Below are positions 54,420 to 64,000 of a stretch of DNA of 64,000 nucleotides, piece after piece. The notes beneath the pieces are model-generated. The model was not told the origin of the DNA. It did not search any database and was given only the letters and a program-made list of their open reading frames with translations. Position 1 is the stretch's first letter, and each line of letters begins with the position of its first letter. Made by a program: the position numbers and the translations under genes. Source of the stretch: Drosophila persimilis (lineage: Eukaryota > Arthropoda > Insecta > Diptera > Drosophilidae); assembly GCF_003286085.1 (NCBI RefSeq), contig NW_020825294.1, positions 13,476,501 to 13,540,500 on the forward strand. Reading direction: 5' to 3'.

Positions 54420-57400
54420 TCAGGCGGTAGCCTGGGGGAGTGGTGAAACCCTCCCAAGCTCACTTGGACCTATAGAAGGTCCGTTGTGGTGCCGCATGGG
54501 CGTGTGCCCCTTCGAAGTGCCTAAAAACCGTGGAGAAACAGGCTGTTGCAAATTAAGGGCAGTCCCATCCGGAGGCTTGGATGTATCTGGACAAGGTCCC
54601 CGGTTTGATTTAGGACAGGTCCGAAATGTCTGTGAGGAAAGCGGCCCCGAGAATACGAAGACGACGATTTCCGATTCCTCCTCTTCCTCGTCGCGACAAC
54701 TCCTGCAGAAGTCGTTATGAGGGATTGACAGTCTATAGGCATGAGTGCCGATCTGCCAGTGTCCCGTAATGGCTCGAGTAACTGCAGAGCACTGTGCTCT
54801 GCTGAGCCTATACAGCTCGGCTGAGCGCTTCTTCGATCGATATGGCCATATCAATCTTGAGATTTTACAGGAAACGGTTTGCTGCCATCTCCTATTGGCA
54901 TTTTGCTCGAATATTTCGTGCGTGAGGATCGATGTCCCTGTGGCCTGGGACCCATATAAGGAAGAGGTCTAACTGATCTGCGATCTCGTGCAGAGACCTG
55001 CGGCAGTCATGTACAGTCGCTGAGTTCGACGATATTGAGCCTAGAGCTTTAATAGCTGCTTGGCTGTCCGAGAAAACGCACACTAAGTGCGTGTCTAGAA
55101 GTAGTTTGGAGACGATGGAAATGGCCTCCTAGATGGCTACAACCTCCGCTTGGAACACACTGCAGTGGTCCGGGAGCCTGAAGCAATGACTGATGTTCAG
55201 CTCGCTGCAGTAGACTCCGCCTCCCACGCGGCCATCTAACTTTGAGCCATCAGTGTAGAAGTGAAATGCATTTGCGGGTCCTGGTTCGCCCATCTCCCAG
55301 TCCTCCCTAAGTGGGATTGATACCTGGAAAGGCGTCGAGAGGTGATCACTAGGGACACAATAATCTGTCCTCTCTGGTAATTACGGACGTCTCGTCAGGA
55401 TTCCCGAGTGCCCAACCGCGGACGCTTTCCACAGTCTGGCTTCTCTCATTCTGAGTGCGGAAAGTGTTGCCACTTTCTTTCCCATGAGATCTATGGGGAG
55501 GAGGTCCAGCACAGTATCCAGGGCTTCCCCGGGAGTAGTGCGTAGCCCGCCAGTTATGCATAGCTCTGCCATGCGTTGAACTCTGCTGAGTTTATTGAGG
55601 CTTGTCCTTTTGTCTAAGGCTGGCCACCATACTACCGCTCCATAGAGCATGATCGGTCGTATGATGGTGGTGTAAAGCCACCGAACTATATAGGGGGTCA
55701 TTCCCCATCTTAGTCCGATGGCTTTCCTGCAAGTATAGAGGGCTACTGTGGCCTTCTTTACTCTATCCTCTATGCTCAATTTCCAATCGAGCTTTCTATC
55801 GAGGATTAGACCAAGATACTTGGCGTTGTTGCTGAAGATTAGCGCTTCCCCACATAGTCTAGGGGGAATCAGTGCCGGAACTTTTCACTTCCTAGTGAAG
55901 AGCACCAGTTCCGTTTTAGTCGGGTTAACGCCTAGACCGCATTTGTCTGCCCATTTTGACATCTTCATGAGTGTGCTTGTCAGGCACTCACACAACGTCT
56001 GCGGGAATTTACCCGAGAATGCTATAGCAACATCGTCCGCATACGCCACCACGCGGCAGCCACCCCCTTCTATCTCCCGCAGCAGTTCGTTCACTGCCAC
56101 GTTCCATAGGAGGGGCGAGAGGACTCCGCCCTGCGGGGTGCCTCTACTGACAAATCTGGTGGACGTTGACGTCCCCAGTGATGCCTCAACCGTCCTGCAT
56201 TGTAGCATCTGATCGTTCAGGCTCACCGTCCGGGAGTCAACCCCCAGGTCCGTCAGTGCACCCGTGATGGCGGTCGGGAGGATGTTATTAAAGGCGCCTT
56301 CTTTGTCGAGGAAGGCTACCAGGGTGTACTCCTTACAGTTGAGGGACGCTTCTATGATCGATGTGATCGTGTGTAGGGCCGTTTCGGTGGATCTTCCTTT
56401 CCGATAGGCATGCTGGGAGTCTGAAAATAGACTAGGCGGAATATTTACCGTGAGATGCATCCTCAAAAGCCGTTCCATCGTCTTCAGAAGTAAGGACGAT
56501 AGACTTATGGGTCTGAAATCTTTGGGGGCAGTGTGCGAGGGCTTGCCTGCCTTGGGGATGAAAACGACTTTGGTATGAAGCCAGGTTTCCGGGATATATC
56601 CATGGGAGAAGATTCCCTCGTATATCCTTTTGAGCCAATTAGTGGCTTTTTGTCCAGCGTGAATCACTTGGGCAGGGATGATGCCATCTGGTCCCGCAGA
56701 CTTGTATGGTTTGAAGCTTTTCATTGCCCAGGAAATGTTCTCCTGGCTTAGCAGGTTCATGATAACACTTGAGGCAACGGAGGGAGCCGCGATGTAGTGT
56801 GGTCTGTTTTCATCGCAGCCGGGAAAGTGGGTGTTAAGGAGAAGATTTAGCGACTCATTGCTGGACGTTGTCCATGATTGGTCGGCGTTCTTTAGGTAGC
56901 CCAGAGTGGGTGTAGTCTTCGAGAGAACTTTGCGCAGGCACGAGGCTTCCGAGTTATTCTCAATGTCGCTACAGAACTTACGCCATGAGGCGCGTTTGGC
57001 TTTCCTCAGTTCTTTATTGTAAACTGACAGACTGGCCTTGTAATCGGCCCAGTTCTGCTCAGCGTTTTCAGCCTTAGCTTTATTGAAGAGTCTTCGGGAG
57101 GCTTTCCGGAGTTCCCTCAGTTTCGGATTCCACCATTCAGGTTTCTTCCGGCCTCTGCTCTTGCTAGAGGGGCAGGATTTATCGAGCGCCTCATTGCAGG
57201 CGTCGCTAAATAGTTTAACAAGATGAGTCGTGGCTTCCCTGGAGATCTCCTCCTCAGGTGGAGTCTCAGGGAGAACACGACAGAGGTGGTCTGAGTACCG
57301 AGCCCAGTTTGTCCGCCTAAGGTTCCGAAATTGAGCTGGTCTCGGTAGTGAAAAAGAGAATACGGTTTCCACGTACATGTGGTCCGAGAAGGAGTGCTCT

Positions 57401-58014
57401 TCCAGGACCCTCCAGGATACGATGTTCCCTTGTAGCTTATTAGAGGCAAGTGTGAAGTCCAGGACCTCCTGGCGGTTTTTAATAATGAAGGTGGGATCAC
57501 TCCCCCTATTTAAAAGGACCATCTGAGTGGTCAGTAAATAGTTGAAAAGGTACTCACCCCTTTCGCTAGTGTCAGTACTTCCACACTGGCAATGGTGTGC
57601 ATTGGCGTCGCACCCTACGATTAAGCCGCTGTCCTTGGCCTCGCAGTCTGCGATTAGCGCCCGGAGCACCTGTGGAGGGGGGTTAGGTTGATCGTGACCC
57701 ATGTACGTGGAGCAGATTCTCAGTGAGCACCGCTGTCCTTCGAGGCTCACTGCTGTTTGGTCTTCATTGCTGAAATTTGGGAGCAAAAATAAGTGCAAAT
57801 CTCTTTTTGCCAGGATGCTGGTGCGTGTTTTACCTTCGGTGTTAGCTACGTATAGCTTATAGTCAGGAGTCCTCAGACCAGAGACCCTGTTTCCGAGGAT
57901 CCAGGGCTCCTGAATGTGGACTATGTCGTCTCCACCCTTGGCTAGGTGGAGCAACAGAGCAGCGCATGCTGCCTTACAATTGTGGAGGTTTATCTGCAGG
58001 AGTATCAGTGACAT
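54420..58014 (-). pseudogene. LOA2 ORF2: endonuclease, RT, RNase H (few lesions)
   Basis: The ATG at 58014 opens a frame of 709 codons to a TGA at 55887-55885. The same frame continues after it, after a TAA at 55383-55381 and after a TAG at 55131-55129. A frameshift near 54930 leads into the last part, ending at 54420. The endonuclease has QINLHNCKAA, IQEPWI, VGCDANAHH and FSDHMYV. The RT has SAGPDGIIPA, DFRPISLSSL, GTPQGGVLSPLLWN and YADD at 56043-56032. RNase H has FYTDGSKLDG and FSDSQAAIKAL. The tail keeps TGHWQIGTHAYRL and a Cys-rich CRSCRDEEEEE. ORF2 overlaps ORF1 by about 41 bp in another frame. It would nick DNA and copy LINE RNA. Confidence 0.88.
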
Positions 58015-59389
58015 TCCTGAGGTTCACCTCCACCATTGTCTTGTCGTGGTCGCTATCCGAAGAGTCCAGCTCCTCCCCGACCCCGATGTGCTTGAGATCC
58101 CTAGTAAGATCGCTCACGTCTGACACATAACCATCTAGGATGTCATCCGACACTACTGATGTCACGTCCGATACCGACACAGGCTTGTTCTCCATGCTAG
58201 GGATCTCCGGGGGCTCCAGGTCTGGCTCGACCGTCGGTTGCATACCCTTAGAGTCGGACTTGTACGGTACTACGACTACCTTCTTGTAGCCGTAGTCCAC
58301 AGCGCCCTCCGTGTCGTGGAGAAGTCTAACCGACTCCTCGTTCAGGACGAGGATGATTTGGCGCCACTGTCCGTTGCTCTCCTCTACCTTGGCCACCTTC
58401 AAATCGGCTGTGGGAAGGTGGGGGTTGCAGACTTATAGAATCCGGGGAATCTTATCCGGCTCTGCAGGCTTCGCCGAGACCAACGCTCTGGCCCTCGGCA
58501 TGCTGGGGATGTCCTCCCACTTCACGGCCTTCAGCTGGGCTCCTGGGTAGACCTGCTTGAGCGATGCTACCGCCTTCGCGTAGAGGGCCGCCGAGCGAGC
58601 ATCTTGGCAGGCGATGGCTTTCACCCTGCCTTGGTGCCACCCGGCGTCCTCACACTTGGGTGGTGGTCCTCCATTTTCCTCCAACTCCTTGAAGAAGCGG
58701 TCCTGGAGCTCGTTTTCTAGGAGGTGGCATTTGTCCCGAGGCATCTTCCCGTCTTTAGAGCCCTTGTCTAGGACTCCAATCAGGGTTTTTCCCCTCGCCA
58801 CCTCGGCAAACGAGCGGTTGCTCAGTTTCTTCGACCTTTTGGCCTGTTGGACTTGTGTGGCGGGGTCCTCCGCCGAGCGTTGCCGCTTGCTTGGGGCCTT
58901 GGCTGTGGCCTTTCCAGCTTTGGCTGGCTGGTAGTCGGGCAGGACTGTCTTGGCCCATCGCCGCGATTCGATTCCCTGGGCAGACGCCAGGAACACCGGG
59001 TCGTCGTTGCCCAGGATGAAGGCCGCACGTCTTTTGTCTTGGAACTTGGGCCTATCTTTCGAGGCAGAGGCGCCGCCTGCCGGGGTTGTCAAGGGGTCCC
59101 CGGTCCCAGGGGGTCCGCTAGCCGCGATATCGCTCTGCATGGTCGCCCCCCCGGTAACCGGGTAGCCCTTGGGGCCCCCCGACGTGGATTGGCCCGATTG
59201 GCTTTTCGGTCCTCTCCTCACAGCGCCTGCTGCCTCGAGACGGTGGACCGACTTAGTCTCCTTCCCCGTCTTTTTGGGCACTGGTTTCCCAGATGCGTTT
59301 GTAGAGGGATGGTCTTTTCCCTCCGGCACTTTAGGAGGAGTGCCGTGCTCCTTTGCGGTGTTTTTTGTTTTGATATTAAAATTTAGCAT
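57974..59389 (-). pseudogene. LOA2 ORF1 (DUF4780-like), one nonsense codon
   Basis: I chose the ATG at 59389 (MLNFNIKTKNTAKE); the frame is open farther upstream but reads poorly there. The N-terminal half is Lys/Pro/Ser-rich with basic stretches (SKRQRSAEDPATQ, KRSKKLSNRSFAEVARG). The C-terminal half carries the conserved ORF1 domain, with NPHLPTADLKVAKV and the run IILVLNEESVRLLHDTEGAV. A TAA at 58435-58433 interrupts this domain after PRIL; the frame continues unchanged to 57974. The parallel region of LOA1 has Gln in this area, so a CAA to TAA change is likely. Its role is RNA binding. Confidence 0.8.
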
Positions 59390-59784
59390 ATTTGATCCCA
59401 CGAGTAGGCGGGAAGGGGTTAGTCGCCCGGGGCATAGCCCGCGTGTCCCGGGAAGCCTTATTAAAACTGGAGGTCGGCAGGTATCCAGAGTCCGCATATA
59501 AGCGACCGAGCACCCCCTCGACCATGCATCCCTCGGCATATGACAGTGTCACCTTGGATTCACCTTGGTTATTTCACTGAGAGTTTTCTTCTCTCCGCCC
59601 GACTACAATTAGCCAGCATCCTGGCAGAGACATGACCGTACCAGGACCTGTTTCCAGCCGCCCTCACGGGGAGAGTATAGTCGCACTTCCGCCGGTGTGT
59701 ACAGTTACGGCGGGTGCCGGTTCGCTCGTGCCCACCTGTATCCTATGACGCGGAGCACAGTCGCCTTGGATCCAGGGCAAGCCA

Positions 59785-60083
59785 TGAGGTCGATACACTC
59801 GGTAACTAACAAGAAGCCGATCGATATTTTATACGCCGCTGCAGCAGACTTTCACAGCGAGGTACAGAACAGGGTACGAAAGGCTCAGATTGTGCAGAAC
59901 AATCGAGCCAACCAAACGCGTCAGAACAGAGTTTTTAGAGTGGGTGAAAAGGTATTAATGAAAACCAACAGACGTCTCGGAAATAAACTAACCCCGTTGT
60001 ACGTGGAAGAAACGGTAGAAGCGGACTTGGGGACAACGGTCCTGATTAGGGGGAGGGTGTTGCACAAAGACAATCTTAGGTAA
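59785..60083 (+). pseudogene. pol: gypsy-like integrase C-terminal part
   Basis: The frame resumes with RSIHSVTNKKPIDILYAA and reaches TAA 60081-60083. It includes FRVGEKVLMKTNRRLGNKL and ADLGTTVLIRGRVLHKDN, the C-terminal DNA-binding region of gypsy-class integrases. The zinc finger and the DDE core are absent, lost at the LOA2 insertion. Confidence 0.8.
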
Positions 60084-60201
60084 TGCCCCTATGCCCATAC
60101 GTGAGCGTTCCACTCAGCCGACTATTTTGTACGCTCCATTTACATTCATACCTAGAGACTGGATCACAGATTACCAAACCACCTTTCCTTTCATTCTTTA
60201 G

Positions 60202-60598
60202 GTTGTTTCACATGTTACTCCTTCTGGTGGCCTGGGTAAACGCTCGCATAACAGACTACTCACATTCTGACTACGTTCCGATACTGGACGGCGACATACT
60301 CGTATGGGACGAAATAAATTACCTTAGGCATTCGACAAACTTAACGGATTACGGACGAATGGCGGACAAGACCGCAAATTTGACCTGTACGAGACCTTGC
60401 TGGCTAGGAACAGATTGTTGGCATCCGAACTAAGTAATCTCATGCTCACCATTTTCCTCGCAAAAGTTAACGTAATCAATCCGGTCATATTAGACCATGA
60501 CGACTTGAATTCTATTTTCTCTAATCAGCTCACCAATGTTATCGTAACTAACATTTTAGAAGTATCTAAAATCAAAGTTTTCCAATCACACACCACAA
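60202..60598 (+). pseudogene. env: gypsy-like env, N-terminal fragment
   Basis: A candidate splice acceptor, ATTCTTTAG, ends at 60201 and precedes an ATG at 60212, which fits env expression from a spliced RNA. The first residues are hydrophobic and could be a signal peptide. The fragment runs to 60433, shifts frame after an internal deletion, and goes on to 60598, where the CR1 copy begins. The fusion and transmembrane parts are absent, so the fragment is inert. Confidence 0.7.
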
Positions 60599-61121
60599 AT
60601 CTCTTTCGTAGTGATCAGACGTGTTTTTGTTTTGCGCTCCGCATTTTTCCTTTTGTTTCGAATAAACAGCCGGAGTTTTCCTAATTAAATTCTAAATATA
60701 CTTTCTAACCAGACAACAATCTGGAAACCTATTCATTTACGCGAGTGCATGCCTTTTGATTTGTGTTAAAATATTATTTAACTTTTTATTTTTCGGCGTC
60801 GGCTTGTGTTGTGTTGTGTTGTTGCAGTGAGTGAGTATTGCATTGCAGTCCGCTCTCGTCTGGTAGCTTTTGTTGTCTTATCACTCTCTCGCTATCACCT
60901 CAACCTCAATAACTGTTCCTTCTCTCTCGCTCTTTCAACTTTCTGAGCAATAGCGCTCTCTGTCTAGTAGCTCTCGCTATAACCGCTCTCCACTCTGCTC
61001 TCTTTTCTTTTCTTACCAATTCCGCTTTGAGCGTTGTCTGGCACATTGGTCTGATACCAATTTGTTTTGGAAACTTTTAATTTTTTTGATTTTAATAAAA
61101 TATTTGAATAATAAAAATAAA

Positions 61122-62135
61122 ATGGAATTCGCTGTGGTCTGCGCCAAAAAAACCTGCAAGAAGCAGATCACTCACGATCAGCCAAATGTCCCCTGCTGGC
61201 TCTGCGACAGCGTAGTCCACGCAAAATGCGCGGGATTTTCTGGCCTCGTGAGCGATGCCATAGCCAAACGTAATGGCTTGCATTACAGTTGCGAGGCATG
61301 CCGTGCGGTGGAGAAAGACATGGTGGCTTTCATGAGGCAGACGCGGAGTGGCTTTAAGGAGCTGACCGTTGGTTTTAAAAACCAATACGATCGGCTCCTA
61401 GCCATGGAGGCTCAGTTTAGCGGTTTAAAACTGCTGAATGAGTCTCCGAGGCGCAAAAAGGTCACTCCGCGGGACCTGCAAGTGCCAACCGTCACTCAGC
61501 CGTGCGCCGCCGAAAAATTGACTCCGACCACTCCAAGTGTACAGCAGTTGATCTCGTTTGCCACTCCAAAGGCAACGAAAGCTGCTGGCGATGCAGATTC
61601 GGTAGCCGAATTCATCGCCTCGGAGAATGTGCAGCCAAGTACGTCTGCTGCGTCCGTGTCCGTGGTGTCCGCAAGTTCACTAGTTGTCCCGTCTATCCCG
61701 ATCCCACCAGTAAATAGACGTTCCGGACCTCCGGATATTGCCACCACAGGTACTAGACCTGCGGTGACTAAACCACTGGTGGGAGTCCCACCAAAACGAC
61801 AAGTTTTTGTTTCACGGCTGGCCCCTGACCTCACATCTAATGATGTAACTGCTTTCATTCAAAGCAAAATAAAAGCCGTGGGCTTAAAGGTGGAGAAATT
61901 TAACTTCTCTTATGCCAGGGAGATAGCGTCGTTTAAGATAAGCATCTCCCCAACTCAATTTGACACCATTTGCTCCACCAAATTTTGGCCGGAGCATTTG
62001 GTGGTGAAGGAGTTTAAGGCTAAGAAGAAGAATAGGCCCCCCATATCGCTTCCAAATCTTTCCAGCGTGCCACCCTCAACCTCAACTTCCTCTTCCTCAA
62101 CTTCCCGTCTTGCTCCAACCTTTCCAAAAAACTAA
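61122..62135 (+). CDS. CR1 LINE ORF1 protein (copy D)
   Basis: This is an intact 337-residue ORF1 with the same ATG context as copy A. The C4HC3 finger residues are all kept. Differences from copy A cluster in the C-terminal RRM-like region (for example KAVGLK for KSVGLK, CSTKFWPEHL for SSAKFWQEHF), and the 5' two-thirds are almost identical. Role and domain layout are those of copy A ORF1. The ORF ends in A AAA AAC TAA. Confidence 0.85.
   Translation: MEFAVVCAKKTCKKQITHDQPNVPCWLCDSVVHAKCAGFSGLVSDAIAKRNGLHYSCEACRAVEKDMVAFMRQTRSGFKELTVGFKNQYDRLLAMEAQFSGLKLLNESPRRKKVTPRDLQVPTVTQPCAAEKLTPTTPSVQQLISFATPKATKAAGDADSVAEFIASENVQPSTSAASVSVVSASSLVVPSIPIPPVNRRSGPPDIATTGTRPAVTKPLVGVPPKRQVFVSRLAPDLTSNDVTAFIQSKIKAVGLKVEKFNFSYAREIASFKISISPTQFDTICSTKFWPEHLVVKEFKAKKKNRPPISLPNLSSVPPSTSTSSSSTSRLAPTFPKN
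62126..62132 (+). other. Candidate -1 frameshift site (copy D)
   Basis: The same A AAA AAC heptamer stands before the ORF1 TAA. The downstream hairpin is kept, with one A-U pair replaced by a G-U pair (GAGGCTTGC / GTAAGCTC). Confidence 0.5.
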
Positions 62136-62146
62136 CTTCCCTTTTA

Positions 62147-64000
62147 GTAACCTATCAGAATGTAAGAGGCTTGCGTAGTAAGCTCAGCATTCTTTTCCGG
62201 GATAGTGTTGCATTTGCTTCCCACGTTATTGTGTTTACTGAAACCTGGTTAAAGCCGGACATTCTTAGTTCCGAGGTTTTGGCAGGTCGGTACACAACTT
62301 TTAGAAAGGACCGTTCGTCTCGACGTGCAGGAGGGGTTCTAATTGCAGTGGACTCTTACTTCACGTCAGAACACTTCACAGTCCAAGTTCAACAGGAACT
62401 GGAATTCCTGTGTGTAAAACTGATTCTTCCCGCTTTCGCTATATTCATTACTTGCTCGTATATCCCACCTTCTTCGGATATTTCAATTTATGAGCAGCAC
62501 TTGTCCGCTTTAACCGCTGTTGCTTCCTCGCTATCTGATAAAGATCGTATGATAGTTCTTGGTGACTTCAACTTGCCAGGAACTGTTTGGTCTTCGGTAA
62601 ACGAGTCTAGTATCCTAGTGCCCATGTCACGACATGACTTTGTTGACGGCTTGCTTGACCTGTCCCTGTCTCAAGTCAATCATGTGAAAAATTCCTTGGG
62701 TCGATTGCTTGATCTATGCTTTGTATCGGATCCGACCATAGTGTTGTTAACCCGAGCCCTTCCGCTCACTATACCTGAAGACGCCTACCACCCTACTTTC
62801 GAGGTGTCGCTAGACATAGGACCAACTGTATTGGATCGGTCGAGTAGACTACCTGAACGTGTCCGTTGCTTTCGTAAAGCCGAGTTTGCGAAGCTTAATA
62901 ACCTAATTAGGGATTTTGATTGGTCCGCTTTGTACTTGTGCACTGATGTCACAAAAGGCACAAACATTTTTTACAATGCTCTTGGCACATTTTTTGATTC
63001 TTGTGTCCCGCTTTCTTGTCCGATTAGATCTGGAAAACCCCCTTGGTTTACCAAAGAGTTATCCAGTCTAAAAAACTTAAAATCAAGACTTTATAAAAAA
63101 TTTCAAGAAGTGGGTTCTCCTACTTCTCACTCTCGTTATGTAATAGCTCGGTCAAACTTTTCAGTTCTTAATGCTCAATGCTATAAGAACTACCTATCTC
63201 GTTGCAGGATACGTTTTTCTCAGGACCCTAAACAGTTTTACTGCTTCGTAAACAGTAAGCGTAGAACGTCCGCACACCCATCCTCGCTATCATTTTGTAA
63301 TACGTCGGCAAATAATGATCAGGCAATTGCCGATCTTTTTGCCCAGTTTTTCCAAACCACCTATTCTGAGGAACGCTACTCTGGTCACCCGTACCCATAC
63401 GGATTACCGAGGTCGAACGGCATTTTCAGTCCCTTGTTAAATGAATATTCCCTACTTCAAGATCTTCGACTAGTTAAGCCGGTGTTTTCACCGGGTCCAG
63501 ACGGGGTTCCAGGTTGTGTACTCAGGTACTGCGCCGAGGCTCTGTGTGGACCATTGCTTAAACTATTCACCCTGTCCATTGATTCCTCTTGCTTCCCCCC
63601 AATCTGGAAGGAATCGTTTATAATTCCTCTCCATAAAAAAGGAAGCAAGTCTGACGCAAAAAATTATAGAGGTATAGCAAAGTTATCCGCTATTCCCAAA
63701 TTGTTTGAGAAGGTTTTAACTCCGCACTTGCAACATCTCTGCAAGTCACTTATATCTCCAACTCAGCATGGATTTATAAGGCGGCGATCAACCACCACGA
63801 ACTTGTTAGAGTTTACCTCTTTCATTATTAAAGGCTTTCAAGGTAACTTACAGACGGATGTTATTTACACCGACTTTAGTAAAGCATTCGACTCTGTAAA
63901 CCATTCCCTTTTAGCACATAAACTTGACCTTTTAGGGTTTCCGCCCAACCTCCTGAGATGGATTTCTAGCTATCTTTGTTCTAGGTCTCAAAGAGTCCTC
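62147..64000 (+). CDS. CR1 LINE ORF2, partial (copy D)
   Basis: The frame is open from the YQNVRGLRSK motif to the window edge, about 618 codons. It holds the endonuclease (TETWL, LGDFN) and the RT up to TDFSKAFDSVNH and the start of the next block. As in copy A there is no ATG before the catalytic motifs, so the same frameshift expression is proposed. I see no stop or frameshift. The YADD site lies beyond the window. Confidence 0.85.

Larger units (their letters stand above)
54403..59780 (-). mobile_element. LOA-clade LINE (LOA2), nearly complete, inserted in gypsy-like pol
   Basis: On the minus strand the order is leader (about 59780-59390), ORF1, ORF2 with endonuclease, RT and RNase H, and a 3' UTR ending in (AACCT)n at 54420-54405. 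The 3' end abuts the gypsy-like RNase H coding region. The 5' end lies somewhere between about 59650 and 59785, before integrase coding resumes. It is better preserved than LOA1, with one stop in ORF1 and three stops plus one frameshift in ORF2. Confidence 0.85.
49600..60598 (+). mobile_element. gypsy-like (errantivirus-type) LTR element, broken by three insertions
   Basis: The parts lie in order on the plus strand: LTR end, PBS, leader, gag, protease, RT, RNase H, integrase C-terminus and env start. Between them sit INE-1 (49953-51043) and an LOA LINE (54403-about 59780), and a CR1 copy truncates env at 60598. The end of RNase H and most of integrase are missing at the LOA site. Similarity to gypsy is strong in the RT. 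No 3' LTR is in the window. The left boundary is approximate. Confidence 0.8.
60598..64000 (+). mobile_element. CR1 LINE, copy D, 3' end outside the window
   Basis: This is nearly identical to copy A with an offset of 57365 bp from ORF1 onward. It starts CTCTTTCGTAGTGATCAG directly after the env fragment. The 5' UTR, ORF1 and the frameshift site are present, and ORF2 is open to the window edge. The first 5-6 bp found in copies A and C are missing here. Confidence 0.9.

Noticed and set aside
54405..54420. True telomere repeat array
   Set aside because: It has only about three units and sits exactly at a LINE 3' end, so it is the tail of the element.
58847..59386. 179-codon plus-strand ORF
   Set aside because: It is the antisense of LOA2 ORF1 in GC-rich sequence.

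Overview
The window looks like pericentromeric or otherwise heterochromatic DNA from a Drosophila species. It is a dense, nested mass of transposable elements with almost no host coding sequence. Recognisable families are INE-1/DINE-1 Helitrons, CR1-, LOA- and Jockey-type LINEs, gypsy-, Osvaldo- and BEL/Pao-type LTR elements, and Tc1/mariner relics. The long INE-1 form (about 1.1 kb) and the LOA-type LINEs suggest a non-melanogaster lineage, perhaps the obscura group. That placement is inference and was not tested by any search.

Layout. 1-3200: 3' end of an Osvaldo/Ulysses-like LTR element (RT end, RNase H, integrase) with a long 3' LTR. 3228-7895: full-length CR1-type LINE (copy A) with both ORFs open. 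9104-11476: heavily decayed BEL/Pao element. 11477-14187: two INE-1 copies. 14463-14790: a diverged BEL LTR. 15225-20619: two head-to-tail defective CR1 copies on the minus strand, then a scrambled older CR1 composite to 21433 and a third INE-1. 22278-24409: AT-rich DNA without genes. 24410-30609: a complete, young but defective BEL/Pao element with two 456-bp LTRs. 31178-32222: old CR1 relic. 32425-38809: decayed LOA-type LINE split by a Tc1-type element (36421-37872). 39699-40795: Jockey-type relic. 41951-42748: a third LOA fragment.

From 42751 to 49349 a segment of about 1.3 kb occurs twice (42751-44046 and 47368-49349). Each copy carries a TA-flanked inverted-repeat element and a Jockey RT fragment. 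The second copy also carries a 702-bp inverted-repeat element with a 7-bp target duplication. Between the copies lie a mariner relic, an INE-1 relic, another 7-bp-TSD element, and a two-exon gene on the minus strand (46327-46925) encoding a Myb/SANT-like DNA-binding protein. That gene is the only credible host-type gene here.

From about 49600 to 60598 there is a gypsy-like (errantivirus-type) element broken open by three later insertions: an INE-1 in its 5' leader, an LOA LINE (54403-about 59780) in pol, and a CR1 copy (copy D, 60598-64000, running off the window) in env.

The genes do not form a pathway. The LINE and LTR polyproteins served their own transposition, and most are broken. The best leads are a candidate -1 frameshift signal joining the two CR1 ORFs, the intact spliced Myb/SANT gene, and an unidentified inverted-repeat family with 7-bp target duplications. 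The dense, nested, two-strand arrangement of many families also resembles a piRNA-cluster-like locus, which is inference.
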